Assembly (NCBI RefSeq): GCF_007992435.1
Contig: NZ_BKAG01000055.1
Span: forward strand, 1-44,078
Source of the DNA: Prosthecobacter gellanilyticus
GTDB lineage: Bacteria > Verrucomicrobiota > Verrucomicrobiia > Verrucomicrobiales > Verrucomicrobiaceae
Direction: 5' to 3'
Length of the DNA: 44,078 nt
Part shown: positions 17,077-25,141 of the stretch, piece by piece
How the letters are laid out: the number at the start of each line of letters is the position of its first letter
How positions within the stretch are numbered: the first letter of the stretch is position 1
Position numbers and translations under genes: made by a program
Notes under the pieces: model-generated
The model's input: only the letters and a program-made list of their open reading frames with translations
The model's database searches: none
Told to the model about the DNA's origin: nothing

Positions 17077-18297
17077 ATGGACTCACTCATTTCCGCGGCT
17101 GCCTCCGCCCTCGCTGCGGGAGATCCGCTGCGCGCGCTGAACTGCGTGGCGCTGCGTGAGGAGGCACCTGCGCTGGCGCTGCGCGGTATTGCGCTGGCGC
17201 AGCTCGGGGATCTGGCGCAGGCGCAAGGGCTGCTCAAACGAGCGGCGCGTGCCTTTGGTGTGAAGCAGCCGGTGGCACATGCGCGCTGTGTGCTGGCGCA
17301 GGCGGAGATTGCCTTTGTGTCACGGGAGCTGGGCTGGCCGGTGAAGGAGCTCGAGGCAGCCCGGGTGACCCTGGAGAAGCATGGAGATGCCTTGAATGCG
17401 ATTCACGCGGTGCATCTTCAGACGAGACGATGTCTTTTGTTAGGCGAGATGGGCGCGGCGGAGAAGATGCTGGGTGCCATCGATGCCTCGCCACTGCCGC
17501 CGGCGCGGAGGGCGGCGCATGAGCTGATTGTGGCGGGCATCTTTATGCAGCGGCTGCGCACGGAGAGTGCCCGCACTGCTTTTGCGCGGGCCCGGGAGGC
17601 TGCGCAGCGTTCACGCATTCCCGCTTTGAGAGCAGAGGTGGAGGCTGCGGCGTTGCGCCTGGACACACCCGCCGCGCGTCACATCACCCGGGGCAGGGAA
17701 AGGCTGGTCCAGATTGATGAGGTGGAAAGTTTGTTAGGCTCCGGAGCCTTGGTGGTGGATGCGTGCCGGCGTGTGGTGAGGCGCGGGAAGATGGTGGTGC
17801 CGCTGACGACGCGGCCTGTGCTGTTTGCTCTTGTGCGTGCTCTGGCGGAGGCTTGGCCGGGGGATGTGTCCCGCACCGCGCTTCTGCGTGCTGCTTTTGA
17901 AGCAAAGAAGGTGGATGAGTCTCATCGCGCGCGGTTGCGGGTGGAGATCGGCAGGCTGCGGCAGTTGCTGAAGCCGATGGCGGATGTGCAGGCGACCATG
18001 CTGGGGTTTGTGTTGCAGCCCCGTGACAAGGCCGAGGTCAGCGTGCTGTCCTGGCCGGTGGAGGAGGAGCACGGCGCGGTGCTGGCCTTTCTGGCGGATG
18101 GCGAGGCCTGGTCCAGCTCCGCGCTGGCGTTGGCCCTTGGGATCAGTCAGCGCACGGTGCAGCGGTCGCTGGATGCGCTGGCTGAGGATGGCAAGGTGCA
18201 GTGGTTTGGCCGTGCTCGTGCGCGGCGCTGGACGTCATCCGCGGTTCCTGGATTCACGACAATCATGTTACTCCCCACGGTGCTGCCGAGCCGTTAG
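17077..18297 (+). CDS. Transcription regulator with helical N-domain and two winged helices
   Basis: About 406 residues from the ATG at 17077; a GTG at 17047 would add ten. Residues 1-~215 are Ala- and Leu-rich helical repeats of TPR type (DPLRALNCVALREEAPALAL, LAQLGDLAQAQGLLKRA). A PhoB/OmpR-like winged helix follows (~225-320): DACRRVVRRGKMVVPLTTRP, then SRTALLRAAF and RARLRVEIGRLRQLLKPM. A second helix-turn-helix lies near 345-390: SSALALALGISQRTVQRSLDAL, ending in a basic wing (FGRARARRW). The protein has no receiver domain. It is divergent from the DUF899/CPVC pair and 13 bp before a beta-propeller gene, so it probably controls one or both. Two GTTAGGC heptamers (17439 and 17733) create rare Leu-TTA codons inside it. 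Confidence 0.78.
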   Translation: MDSLISAAASALAAGDPLRALNCVALREEAPALALRGIALAQLGDLAQAQGLLKRAARAFGVKQPVAHARCVLAQAEIAFVSRELGWPVKELEAARVTLEKHGDALNAIHAVHLQTRRCLLLGEMGAAEKMLGAIDASPLPPARRAAHELIVAGIFMQRLRTESARTAFARAREAAQRSRIPALRAEVEAAALRLDTPAARHITRGRERLVQIDEVESLLGSGALVVDACRRVVRRGKMVVPLTTRPVLFALVRALAEAWPGDVSRTALLRAAFEAKKVDESHRARLRVEIGRLRQLLKPMADVQATMLGFVLQPRDKAEVSVLSWPVEEEHGAVLAFLADGEAWSSSALALALGISQRTVQRSLDALAEDGKVQWFGRARARRWTSSAVPGFTTIMLLPTVLPSR

Positions 18298-18310
18298 TAT
18301 GGTCTCACCT

Positions 18311-18952
18311 ATGAAAACCCCAACATCCCCTGCTGATATTGTTCGCGAGTTCGGTCCCTTTCCCGGCAACCCCCGAGTCCACGGTGTGACTTATGATGGC
18401 GAGGTCGTGTGGTGGGCGTCTGACAACCGGCTGAATGCCTTTGATCCGGACAGCGGCGAGATCGTGCGCTTTCTGGAGGTGCCTGCTCATTCCGGCACGG
18501 CGTATGACGGCCGTCATCTCTACCAGCTCTCCGAGGGGCGCATTCAAAAGATCAATCCTGGAACCGGTGAGATTCTCTCCACGATCCCTGCGCCGAGTGA
18601 GGACGACAACTCGGGAATGGCATGGGCGGAGGGCAGTCTTTGGGTGGGGCAGGCGGATGGGAAGAAGATCCATCAGCTGGATCCTAAAGACGGCGCCATT
18701 TTGCGCACGATCCAGTCCAATCGTGTCGTCACTGGTGTGACCTGGGTGGACGGCGAGCTGTGGCACGGCACGTGGGAAGATGAGAGTGAGATCCGCCACA
18801 TTGACCCGCAGAGCGGTGAGGTGCTGGAGAGTCTAACGATGCCTGAAGGCGTGGGGGTGTCGGGTCTTGAGTCGGATGGCAAAGATCGTTTCTTCTGCGG
18901 TGGTGGCAGCAGTGGGAAGCTGCGGGTGGTGAAGAGGCCGAAGCGGGGCTGA
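18311..18952 (+). CDS. Small beta-propeller protein (glutamine-cyclotransferase/YncE-like)
   Basis: 213 residues from the ATG at 18311, no signal peptide. Five similar blades are visible, each of the form G-x-W/L-x-x-G...I-x-x-I-D/N-P-x-x-G-x-I/V-L: RLNAFDPDSGEIV, RIQKINPGTGEIL, KIHQLDPKDGAIL, EIRHIDPQSGEVL and the closing FFCGGGSSGKLRVV. This is the repeat pattern of the glutaminyl-peptide cyclotransferase and YncE/SMP-30 folds, but I see no catalytic assignment. It begins 13 bp after the regulator and is likely co-transcribed with it. Downstream, a dispersed hairpin repeat separates it from a convergent gene. Confidence 0.78.
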   Translation: MKTPTSPADIVREFGPFPGNPRVHGVTYDGEVVWWASDNRLNAFDPDSGEIVRFLEVPAHSGTAYDGRHLYQLSEGRIQKINPGTGEILSTIPAPSEDDNSGMAWAEGSLWVGQADGKKIHQLDPKDGAILRTIQSNRVVTGVTWVDGELWHGTWEDESEIRHIDPQSGEVLESLTMPEGVGVSGLESDGKDRFFCGGGSSGKLRVVKRPKRG

Positions 18953-19021
18953 GGTAATGCAGCCGAGGAGTCGAGTGCCGGCCTTTCAGGCCTTTGGGGC
19001 GTGAAATTCTCAAGAGTTCCA

Positions 19022-19070
19022 TTTTCCCAGGGCGTTGCCCTGGGCTGAGGAGTTTCGCCTCTTCGAGGCT
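19022..19070. repeat. Dispersed double-hairpin repeat, copy 1 of 2
   Basis: A CCCAGGGC-GTT-GCCCTGGG hairpin (19026-19044), the spacer CTGAGGAG, then the palindrome GCCTCTTCGAGGC. The same element, in reverse orientation, lies at 44001-44048. About 43 of 48 bases agree, and the G-C pair that differs in the first stem is changed on both sides (C-G), so pairing is kept. It lies between two convergent genes. Confidence 0.8.
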
Positions 19071-19096
19071 CCAAGCACGTTGTTAGATGCTCTACG

Positions 19097-20275
19097 TCAC
19101 TTTGGCCCGCTCCAATGGGCGGTGCCGATGGCGTAGTACATGTGGGCCCAGCTGGGGTTCTTGGGGTTGGAGCCGGGGATGGGGCCCTGGCGGGCGCCAT
19201 ACCAGAGACGATAGCTGCCGTCCGGGAGCTTCATGATGGTCTGGCTGGTGGTGAAGTTGGATTCCCAGTCATTCTTCTGGTTAGGTGTGAAGACGGGGTT
19301 GCCCTCGAACTTTTTCCAGCTGAGTCCGTCAGTGCTCACGGCGAGGCCAATGGCGGTGCGATGCTGGGTTTCCCAGAAGGTGCCGTAGAGGGCGATGTAG
19401 ATGCCATCCTGCTTGAAGACCGAGGGGTAGACGATGGAGGGGAGGATGACGAGATCTCCACCTGCACCTTCCCATTTTTGCTCCTTGGGCTGGATCGCAG
19501 GCTTTGCATTCACGGTCCACTTGAGGCCGTCCGGGCTTTCGGCGTAGCGCATGACCCATGGGCGCCTGCCCACATCGGTGAACCACATTTTATAGGTCTC
19601 GCCTTCCTTCATGAGGTAAGGGGCATAGGCGTTCTCAAGCAAGGGCTCGGACGGAGATGACCAATGGATGCCGTCTTCGCTGATGGCGCGATGGACGATA
19701 TGCTTGTAGTTCCCGGGCATGTCTGCGGCGGTGAAGTACATGACGAGTTTACCGTTCTCGCGCAGAACCGATCCATCCGGATGGCGGAGGAAATTCGGAG
19801 TCAGGAGGCCGCGACGGTCATCGCCGAAAGTGAGGACGGGATTCTTCTCGTATTTGGTGAAGTGGATGCCGTCCTTGCTGCGAGCGAGGCCGATCTTGTA
19901 GATGCGGTCCTTGTGCTCGTTGGCGCGGATTTTCTTCTTCTGTTCGTCGCTGAGATCGGTCGCGGGCTTGTAGAGGCCTTTAGCGATGACGTCATTCGTG
20001 GAGCCCATGTAATACAGCGAGTATTCGCCGTTTTCATAGATGACGCTGGGTGAGAGGATGTGTGTGTCATCGAACTCACCTTTCTCGCCGATGATGAAGA
20101 CAGGCTGGTCACTGTCGCGCTGCCAGTCCATGGGCTGGAGCCATTTGGCGAAGCCGGGAGGTGTTGGGTCCTGAGCGTATGACAACGGCGGCAGAGCCAG
20201 CGTGAAGGCGGTCAAAAGCCTAACAGCAATTGTCGTGGCATACGGCAAGAAGATCCGGGCAGACAGCGGGTGCAT
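19097..20275 (-). CDS. Exported five-bladed propeller protein, GH43/GH32/GH130-like
   Basis: 392 residues with a signal peptide (TIAVRLLTAFTLALPPLSYAQ). The repeated motif is that of clan GH-F/J and GH130 enzymes: ILSPSVIYENGEYSLYYMGS, IGLARSKDGIHFTKYEKNPVL, HRAISEDGIHWSS, YAPYLMKEGETYKMWFTD, RYAESPDGLKWT, LPSIVYPSVFKQDGIYIALYG, LAVSTDGLSWKKFEGNPVF and LPDGSYRLWYGA. Each blade has the D-G-x-x-W signature. These enzymes cleave or phosphorolyse glycosides, usually arabinan, fructan or mannoside; which one is not decided, and the catalytic acids cannot be fixed by eye. It is monocistronic, and a gap of about 336 bp with hairpins lies upstream. Confidence 0.8.
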   Translation of the reverse strand: MHPLSARIFLPYATTIAVRLLTAFTLALPPLSYAQDPTPPGFAKWLQPMDWQRDSDQPVFIIGEKGEFDDTHILSPSVIYENGEYSLYYMGSTNDVIAKGLYKPATDLSDEQKKKIRANEHKDRIYKIGLARSKDGIHFTKYEKNPVLTFGDDRRGLLTPNFLRHPDGSVLRENGKLVMYFTAADMPGNYKHIVHRAISEDGIHWSSPSEPLLENAYAPYLMKEGETYKMWFTDVGRRPWVMRYAESPDGLKWTVNAKPAIQPKEQKWEGAGGDLVILPSIVYPSVFKQDGIYIALYGTFWETQHRTAIGLAVSTDGLSWKKFEGNPVFTPNQKNDWESNFTTSQTIMKLPDGSYRLWYGARQGPIPGSNPKNPSWAHMYYAIGTAHWSGPK

Positions 20276-20611
20276 GCCGCGAGGCTATCACGACGAGCGT
20301 TGGACTCAATACCTAACCGAGGGGCTTTAGAGAGGCTCGTGCAACAGGGTGACATCAGGCCGCTTCTCCTGAAGGCGCTGGATCGGGGGAGAAGCGGGGA
20401 CCCATTGAAAGATGCGGAACCCGTTCCGGGTTCGCGCTTTGAGATGAGGACGGCTGGCTCATCACCAGGGTAGGCTCGCTAAGGCTCGCCAATCCTTCGC
20501 TATGATGCGGAAGGCCTTTGGCCTTCCAACCCACGTTTGAATGGCAATACAACATGCGACTCGTTCCTTAAGTCACTCCGTTGTGCGAGCCTCCATGAAG
20601 AGGGCCTCCCG
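20276..20611. repeat. Gene-free stretch with small-loop palindromes
   Basis: No gene is supported. The region has a perfect GGAAGGCC-TTT-GGCCTTCC hairpin (20509-20527), a GAACCCGTTCCGGGTTC hairpin near 20419, a tandem GGCTCGC pair at 20473-20489 and a CCTAAC at 20312. The 8-bp stem with a 3-base loop is the same architecture as the hairpins at 19026 and 30566. These look like members of the same class of interspersed palindromes, without close sequence identity. No promoter stands out. Confidence 0.55.
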
Positions 20612-21325
20612 TTACTGGACGTTCGCCGACACGGGCACTGAGAATGCGGTGTTGCCGTTGGTGGTTTCGATCACGAAGGACTGGAGGGTGACGGGGCCCT
20701 GCGTCTCCGGAGTCCAGCTACCTGCAAAAGTGGCAAGGCTCTGCCAGTACAGCGGCACGGTGGCCACCACGGTGCCGCTGGCATTGGTGACCACGGCCTG
20801 GACGTTGAAATTGCCGCCGGGCCAGTAGTCGTTGTCGATTTTGCAGCCGCACATCATGTAGACGTTGGCCTGGATGGTGGTGGGCTGGCCGGTGGTCAGG
20901 GCAGCAGGCGTGATCATGTTTGTCAGCAGTCCGGGAACGACGACCACCACGGCCGCTGTGCCGCTGAGCGTGAGCCCCGGCCATACGACCTGCTGGTTGC
21001 TCGCGGTGGCCATGAGCGTACCATTGTGGAAGACGTTGACGGTGAAGGTCAGCTGGACCGGTGCCGGTGGCTCGAATGAGAAGGTGTAGGAATAGGCATC
21101 GGTCGGATTCACCGGTGTGCCCCAGGGCACGCTCTGCATGATGTCCTGCGTGACGCCGGAGCCATCGCCGCCGTCGACATTTCCCTGGGTGATGGGGGCA
21201 TCCTGCACGCCTGCGATGATGTTCCCGTAGTCATCCGTGACGGTGAGCCGGGCCACGCCGTCCTGGCCCTGGCCGATGAATTTGCCGCCCCAGGCGATGG
21301 CGCGGACGGTGATGGAAGTGAGCAT
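20612..21325 (-). CDS. Beta-rich protein with MCGC motif, unknown function
   Basis: 237 residues, no signal peptide. The start at 21325 (MLTSITVRAIAWGG) is the first ATG. Alternating strands suggest two beta-sandwich halves: VRAIAWGGKFIGQGQDGVAR with TVTDDYGNIIAGV, then a Gly-rich loop, YSYTFSFEPPAPVQLTFTVN, a hydrophobic TAAVVVVVPGLLTNMI segment, and a second part TIQANVYMMCGCKIDNDYWPGG followed by NFNVQAVVTNASGTVVATVPLYW and SFVIETTNGNTAF. The MMCGC plus GG-W/YW pattern recurs in uncharacterised beta-sandwich proteins of other environmental bacteria and could bind a metal; no activity is known. It ends about 340 bp before the propeller gene and is not in an operon with oxyR. Confidence 0.68.
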   Translation of the reverse strand: MLTSITVRAIAWGGKFIGQGQDGVARLTVTDDYGNIIAGVQDAPITQGNVDGGDGSGVTQDIMQSVPWGTPVNPTDAYSYTFSFEPPAPVQLTFTVNVFHNGTLMATASNQQVVWPGLTLSGTAAVVVVVPGLLTNMITPAALTTGQPTTIQANVYMMCGCKIDNDYWPGGNFNVQAVVTNASGTVVATVPLYWQSLATFAGSWTPETQGPVTLQSFVIETTNGNTAFSVPVSANVQ

Positions 21326-21436
21326 ATTTAGTTAGGTGTGTGAAAGGCAAAGTCCTGTGCGGAGAGCTGGCACACACTTAAATACCCTGCCGAAGGCCGA
21401 CCGTTATGCTCTATTTTATGAAGAGATTGAAAGGGT

Positions 21437-22351
21437 TCACTTCTTCGTGGTGCTCGCGTGAAGATGACGCGCATGGTTGCGGATGTGCTTCATGAGGGCG
21501 GCCATGGCCTGGCTTTGATAGCGGGAGGCGTTCCACATCATGGCGACGGTGCGGACGGGCTTTTCACCTTTGAAGGAACGGTAGACACGCTGGTCGCTCA
21601 GGTCCAGGCGGCGCGCCATTTCAGGGACGATGGAGACGCCGTGATCGAGCGACACCAGCTCCTGCACGGTGGCGAGCTGGCTGGTGCGCTCCACCGTCAC
21701 GGGCTGCACGGACTGGCGACGGCAGAAGCTGGCGATGTTTTCCGAGAGGCAGTGGGCTTCATTCAGCATGACGAAGGGATAGTTTCCTGCCTCCTGCATG
21801 GTGGGAGAGGCGGACTTCGCCAAGGCATGACCGACGGGAACGACGAGGCGGAGCTCTTCATCAAAGAGTGGCTCGACTTCGAGATGCTTCGCGATGATGG
21901 GCAGGGCGACGATGGCGAGGTCGATCTCACCCTGGCTGCAGCGCTTGATGAGCATCTCGGTGGTGTCCTCCTGCACGATGACGGAGATCTGCGGATGCTT
22001 CGCGGCAAAGCCGCCTAACAAACCAGGTAGAAAATAGGGCGCGATGGTGGGGATGGCAGCGAGGCGGATGCGACTGCGCTGGCCTGCCTCGGAAAGCTCG
22101 GAGAAGGTGTCTTCGACGAGTTTGAGGATGGATTTGGCGCGCTCCAGCAGAAGCTCGCCGAGGTCCGTGAGCACGACTTCACGGGGCTTGCGCTCAAAGA
22201 GCGGCTGGCCGAGCTGGTCTTCGAGTTTTTGAATGGAGCGGCTGAGCGCGGACTGGGAGAGATTTAGCTCCGTGGCGGCACGGGTGAAGTTCTTCGTGCG
22301 GGCCAGAGCGATGAATTGCTCGAGCGATTGGAAGTTCAGATCTGTCCTCAT
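21437..22351 (-). CDS. oxyR: OxyR-type LysR-family peroxide sensor
   Basis: 304 residues. The N-terminal helix-turn-helix is of LysR type: LEQFIALARTKNFTRAATEL, then LSQSALSRSIQKLEDQLGQPLFER (residues ~10-55). The LysR substrate domain carries the OxyR redox pair: Cys201 in NEAHCLSE and Cys210 in ASFC, nine residues apart, exactly the spacing of C199/C208 in E. coli OxyR (HCLRD...GFC). The next helix (TSQLATVQELVSLDHGVSIVPEMA) fits the family. Peroxide oxidises the pair to a disulphide, changing DNA binding. It diverges from katG, which it presumably activates, and likely represses itself from the shared region. Very confident for family, confident for peroxide sensing. Confidence 0.93.
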   Translation of the reverse strand: MRTDLNFQSLEQFIALARTKNFTRAATELNLSQSALSRSIQKLEDQLGQPLFERKPREVVLTDLGELLLERAKSILKLVEDTFSELSEAGQRSRIRLAAIPTIAPYFLPGLLGGFAAKHPQISVIVQEDTTEMLIKRCSQGEIDLAIVALPIIAKHLEVEPLFDEELRLVVPVGHALAKSASPTMQEAGNYPFVMLNEAHCLSENIASFCRRQSVQPVTVERTSQLATVQELVSLDHGVSIVPEMARRLDLSDQRVYRSFKGEKPVRTVAMMWNASRYQSQAMAALMKHIRNHARHLHASTTKK

Positions 22352-22366
22352 AGGGCTATCTTAGCA

Positions 22367-22406
22367 ATGCGTACAGCGCATCGCAAGGATACATACAATG
22401 CATTGG
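22367..22406 (+). promoter_or_regulatory. Candidate OxyR operator and katG promoter
   Basis: ATGCG-N5-CGCAT (22367-22381) is a perfect inverted repeat with the LysR-type T-N11-A core (T at 22368, A at 22380). TACAAT at 22394-22399 is a good -10 element for katG, and the palindrome sits where the -35 box would be, which is itself poor; that is the usual layout of an activator-dependent promoter. The site lies 16-30 bp before the oxyR start codon, so it could also be used for autoregulation. A CAATGCATTG palindrome follows at 22396-22405. Binding is not shown. Confidence 0.5.
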
Positions 22407-22493
22407 ATGCATGGATTAAATCTTGCCAGAGGTTGCCTGTGCCACGGACCACCCAATCCAAGTCCGCCACTCAACCCACTGAATCCTACTGCC

Positions 22494-24791
22494 ATGAAAT
22501 CGCCCACATTCACGGGGTGGCTTGCCTCCTCAGCCATCATTCCCGTCCTGCTGGCCTCCGCCCAGGACGGTGGTTCCCCGAAAACGAACCCGATCGACCA
22601 ATGTCCTGTGATGGGCAAGCCGGCGAGTGCTGCGCGACACACGGCAGCGGGAGCGATGTCGAACCACGACTGGTGGCCTAACCAGTTAAATCTCAAGATT
22701 CTTCACCAGAACTCGCCCAAGGGAAATCCGATGGGGGCTGAGTTTGATTATGTGGAGGAGTTCAAGAAGCTGGATCTCGAGGCGCTGAAGAAGGATCTGC
22801 GTGATCTGATGACGACCTCCCAGGACTGGTGGCCGGCCGACTACGGGAACTATGGGCCGCTTTTCATCCGCATGGCCTGGCATAGCGCGGGGACGTATCG
22901 CGTGAGTGATGGGCGGGGTGGTGCTGGGTATGGCACGCAGCGCTTTGCCCCGCTCAACAGCTGGCCGGACAATGCGAACCTGGACAAGGCGCGGCGCCTG
23001 CTGTGGCCGATCAAGCAGAAGTATGGAAACAAGATTTCCTGGGCGGATCTCATGATTCTCACGGGCAACATGGCGCTCGAATCCATGGGCTTCAAGACGC
23101 TCGGCTTTGCCGGAGGTCGCGCGGATGTGTGGGAGCCGCAGGAAGACATCTACTGGGGGCCGGAGAGCACCTGGCTGGGTGACAAGCGCTATCAAGGTGA
23201 GCGCGAGCTTGAGAAGCCTCTCGCCGCTGTGCAGATGGGCCTCATCTATGTGAACCCGGAAGGCCCGAATGGGAATCCCGACCCGCTGGCTGCCGCGAAG
23301 GATATCCGCGAGACTTTTGGCCGCATGGCGATGAATGACGAGGAGACCGTGGCGCTGATTGCCGGTGGTCACACTTTTGGTAAGGCGCATGGTGCCGCCG
23401 ATGCGAAGAACGTGGGTGCTGATCCTGAAGGCGCAGGCCTGGAAGAGCAGGGCATGGGCTGGAAGAACAAGCACGGCAAGGGCAATGGCGGAGACACCAT
23501 CACCAGCGGCCTGGAAGGTGCCTGGACGAGCGCGCCTGCGCGGTGGTCGCACATGTATCTCTCAAACCTCTATGCCTATGAGTGGGAGCTGACGAAGAGC
23601 CCGGCGGGTGCGAAGCAGTGGGTGCCGAAGGACGGGGCAGGGAAGGGCACGGTGCCGGATGCGCATGATCCGAAGAAGGGTCACGCGCCGATCATGTTCA
23701 CCACCGACCTGGCGCTGAAGATGGATCCTGCGTATGCCAAGATCACCAAGCGCTTCTTTGAGAACCCGAAGGAGTTTGAGGTGGCCTTTGCCAAGGCCTG
23801 GTTCAAGCTGACGCATCGTGACATGGGACCGATGGCCCGCTATGTGGGTGCGGATGTGCCGAAGGAGAAGTTCACCTGGCAGGACCCGGTGCCTGCGGTG
23901 GACTATGAACTGGTGAACGAACAGGACATCGCGGCGCTGAAGACGAAGATCCTTGGCTCTGGTCTGACGACCTCGGAACTTGTTTCCACGGCCTGGGCTT
24001 CGGCGGCTTCCTTCCGTGGTAGTGACAAGCGCGGTGGTGCCAATGGTGCGCGCATCCGCCTGGCTCCGATGAAGGACTGGGAGGTGAACAATCCTGCGCA
24101 GACGGCGAAGGTGCTGGCGGCGCTGGAGAAGATCCAGAAGGAATTTAATGGCGCCAAGGCCGGTGGTAAAAAGATCTCCATCGCGGATCTCATTGTGCTC
24201 GGTGGCAGTGCCGCCGTGGAAGCGGCGGCCAGCAAGGGTGGGCATGAGGTGAAGGTGGTCTTCACGCCAGGCCGCACGGATGCCACGCAGGAGATGACGG
24301 ATGTCACCTCTGTGGCCTTCCTGGAGCCGAAACATGACGGCTTCCGCAACTACCTGGGGCATGAGCTTGACCGCCCCGCACCGGAGAATCTGGTGGACCG
24401 CGCTCAACTGCTCACGCTCTCCGCTCCGGAGATGACGGCGCTGGTGGGCGGCCTGCGTGTGCTGGGCACGAACACGGGTCATCCTGACCTGGGTGTGCTG
24501 ACCAAGAATCGTGGTGCCCTAACCAATGATTTCTTCGTGAACCTGCTGGACATGAGCACGGAGTGGAAGGTCTCGCCGAAGTGCGAGCACTTCTACGAGG
24601 GTGTGGACCGCAAGAGCGGGCAGGCGAAGTGGATGGCCACGTCTGTGGACCTGGTGTTCGGGTCGAACTCGCAGCTCCGCTCGATCGCGGAAGTGTATGC
24701 GAGTGACGATGCGAAGGCGAAGTTCGTGAACGATTTTGTCTCTGCCTGGACCAAGGTGATGAACCTGGACCGGTTTGATTTGAAGAGCTGA
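22494..24791 (+). CDS. katG: Catalase-peroxidase with N-terminal export signal
   Basis: 765 residues from the ATG at 22494. The first 24 residues (MKSPTFTGWLASSAIIPVLLAS) look like a signal peptide or anchor, unlike the cytoplasmic KatG but like the periplasmic KatG2/KatP group. The active site is complete: Arg126, Trp129 and His130 (IRMAWHSAG), Tyr252 (IYVNPEG) and Met278 (GRMAMND), which with Trp129 form the Met-Tyr-Trp adduct, and proximal His293 (GGHTFGK). The second, haem-free KatG half follows. The enzyme removes hydrogen peroxide and has peroxidase activity. It is divergent from oxyR with a candidate operator between, and ends in a strong terminator (24832-24876). Confidence 0.97.
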   Translation: MKSPTFTGWLASSAIIPVLLASAQDGGSPKTNPIDQCPVMGKPASAARHTAAGAMSNHDWWPNQLNLKILHQNSPKGNPMGAEFDYVEEFKKLDLEALKKDLRDLMTTSQDWWPADYGNYGPLFIRMAWHSAGTYRVSDGRGGAGYGTQRFAPLNSWPDNANLDKARRLLWPIKQKYGNKISWADLMILTGNMALESMGFKTLGFAGGRADVWEPQEDIYWGPESTWLGDKRYQGERELEKPLAAVQMGLIYVNPEGPNGNPDPLAAAKDIRETFGRMAMNDEETVALIAGGHTFGKAHGAADAKNVGADPEGAGLEEQGMGWKNKHGKGNGGDTITSGLEGAWTSAPARWSHMYLSNLYAYEWELTKSPAGAKQWVPKDGAGKGTVPDAHDPKKGHAPIMFTTDLALKMDPAYAKITKRFFENPKEFEVAFAKAWFKLTHRDMGPMARYVGADVPKEKFTWQDPVPAVDYELVNEQDIAALKTKILGSGLTTSELVSTAWASAASFRGSDKRGGANGARIRLAPMKDWEVNNPAQTAKVLAALEKIQKEFNGAKAGGKKISIADLIVLGGSAAVEAAASKGGHEVKVVFTPGRTDATQEMTDVTSVAFLEPKHDGFRNYLGHELDRPAPENLVDRAQLLTLSAPEMTALVGGLRVLGTNTGHPDLGVLTKNRGALTNDFFVNLLDMSTEWKVSPKCEHFYEGVDRKSGQAKWMATSVDLVFGSNSQLRSIAEVYASDDAKAKFVNDFVSAWTKVMNLDRFDLKS

Positions 24792-24831
24792 GATTTGAAG
24801 AGTTGAAGCATCCCCCCGCTGCTCTTCATGC

Positions 24832-24876
24832 AGCCCGTGCCGGTCATCTTGTGGCCGGTGCGGGCTGTTTTGTTTT
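24832..24876 (+). terminator. Rho-independent terminator of katG
   Basis: A 12-bp stem (24832-24843 with 24855-24866, including two G-U pairs) with an 11-base loop is followed by GTTTTGTTTT. It lies 41 bp after the katG stop. Confidence 0.85.
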
Positions 24877-24912
24877 CGATGTGGGAGCGGAGAGGTTGTG
24901 GGTGTTGTCGCT

Positions 24913-25036
24913 GACTTCTCGCGCACCTGCCGGTGCGCATGGTCAAACAACTGAACGTGGCGATTTTATCCGGTGGTTCTCGCTCGCCAAGCCTCGCTTC
25001 ACCACCGGCTAATTTCTCTCGAGCCTCCGGCTCGCC
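24913..25036 (+). repeat. Dispersed bipartite repeat, copy 1 of 2
   Basis: Starts with CTTCTCGCGC and a GCGCACC/GGTGCGC hairpin. After a spacer comes TCCGGTGGTTCTCGCT, then CGCTTCACCACCGGCTAAT (CCGGTGGT/ACCACCGG stem), and finally the palindrome GAGCC-TCC-GGCTC. The same modules in the same order occur at 30455-30583, with different hairpin sequence and spacing. It fills most of the gap between katG and fumC. Confidence 0.75.
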
Positions 25037-25141
25037 GGAATGGCTGATCAATTTCAGCTGTTCGTAGTGGATGCGGGATTTTGTAGAAGAGTGTCATGGG
25101 TGTGCTTTGACTCGAAGGCACTTGTGGACATGCTGGGAGCT

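Noticed and set aside
19022..19070. Bidirectional transcription terminator between the two convergent genes
   Set aside because: The hairpins are good but neither strand has a T-run after them; the element is shared with 44001-44048, so it is better called a dispersed repeat.
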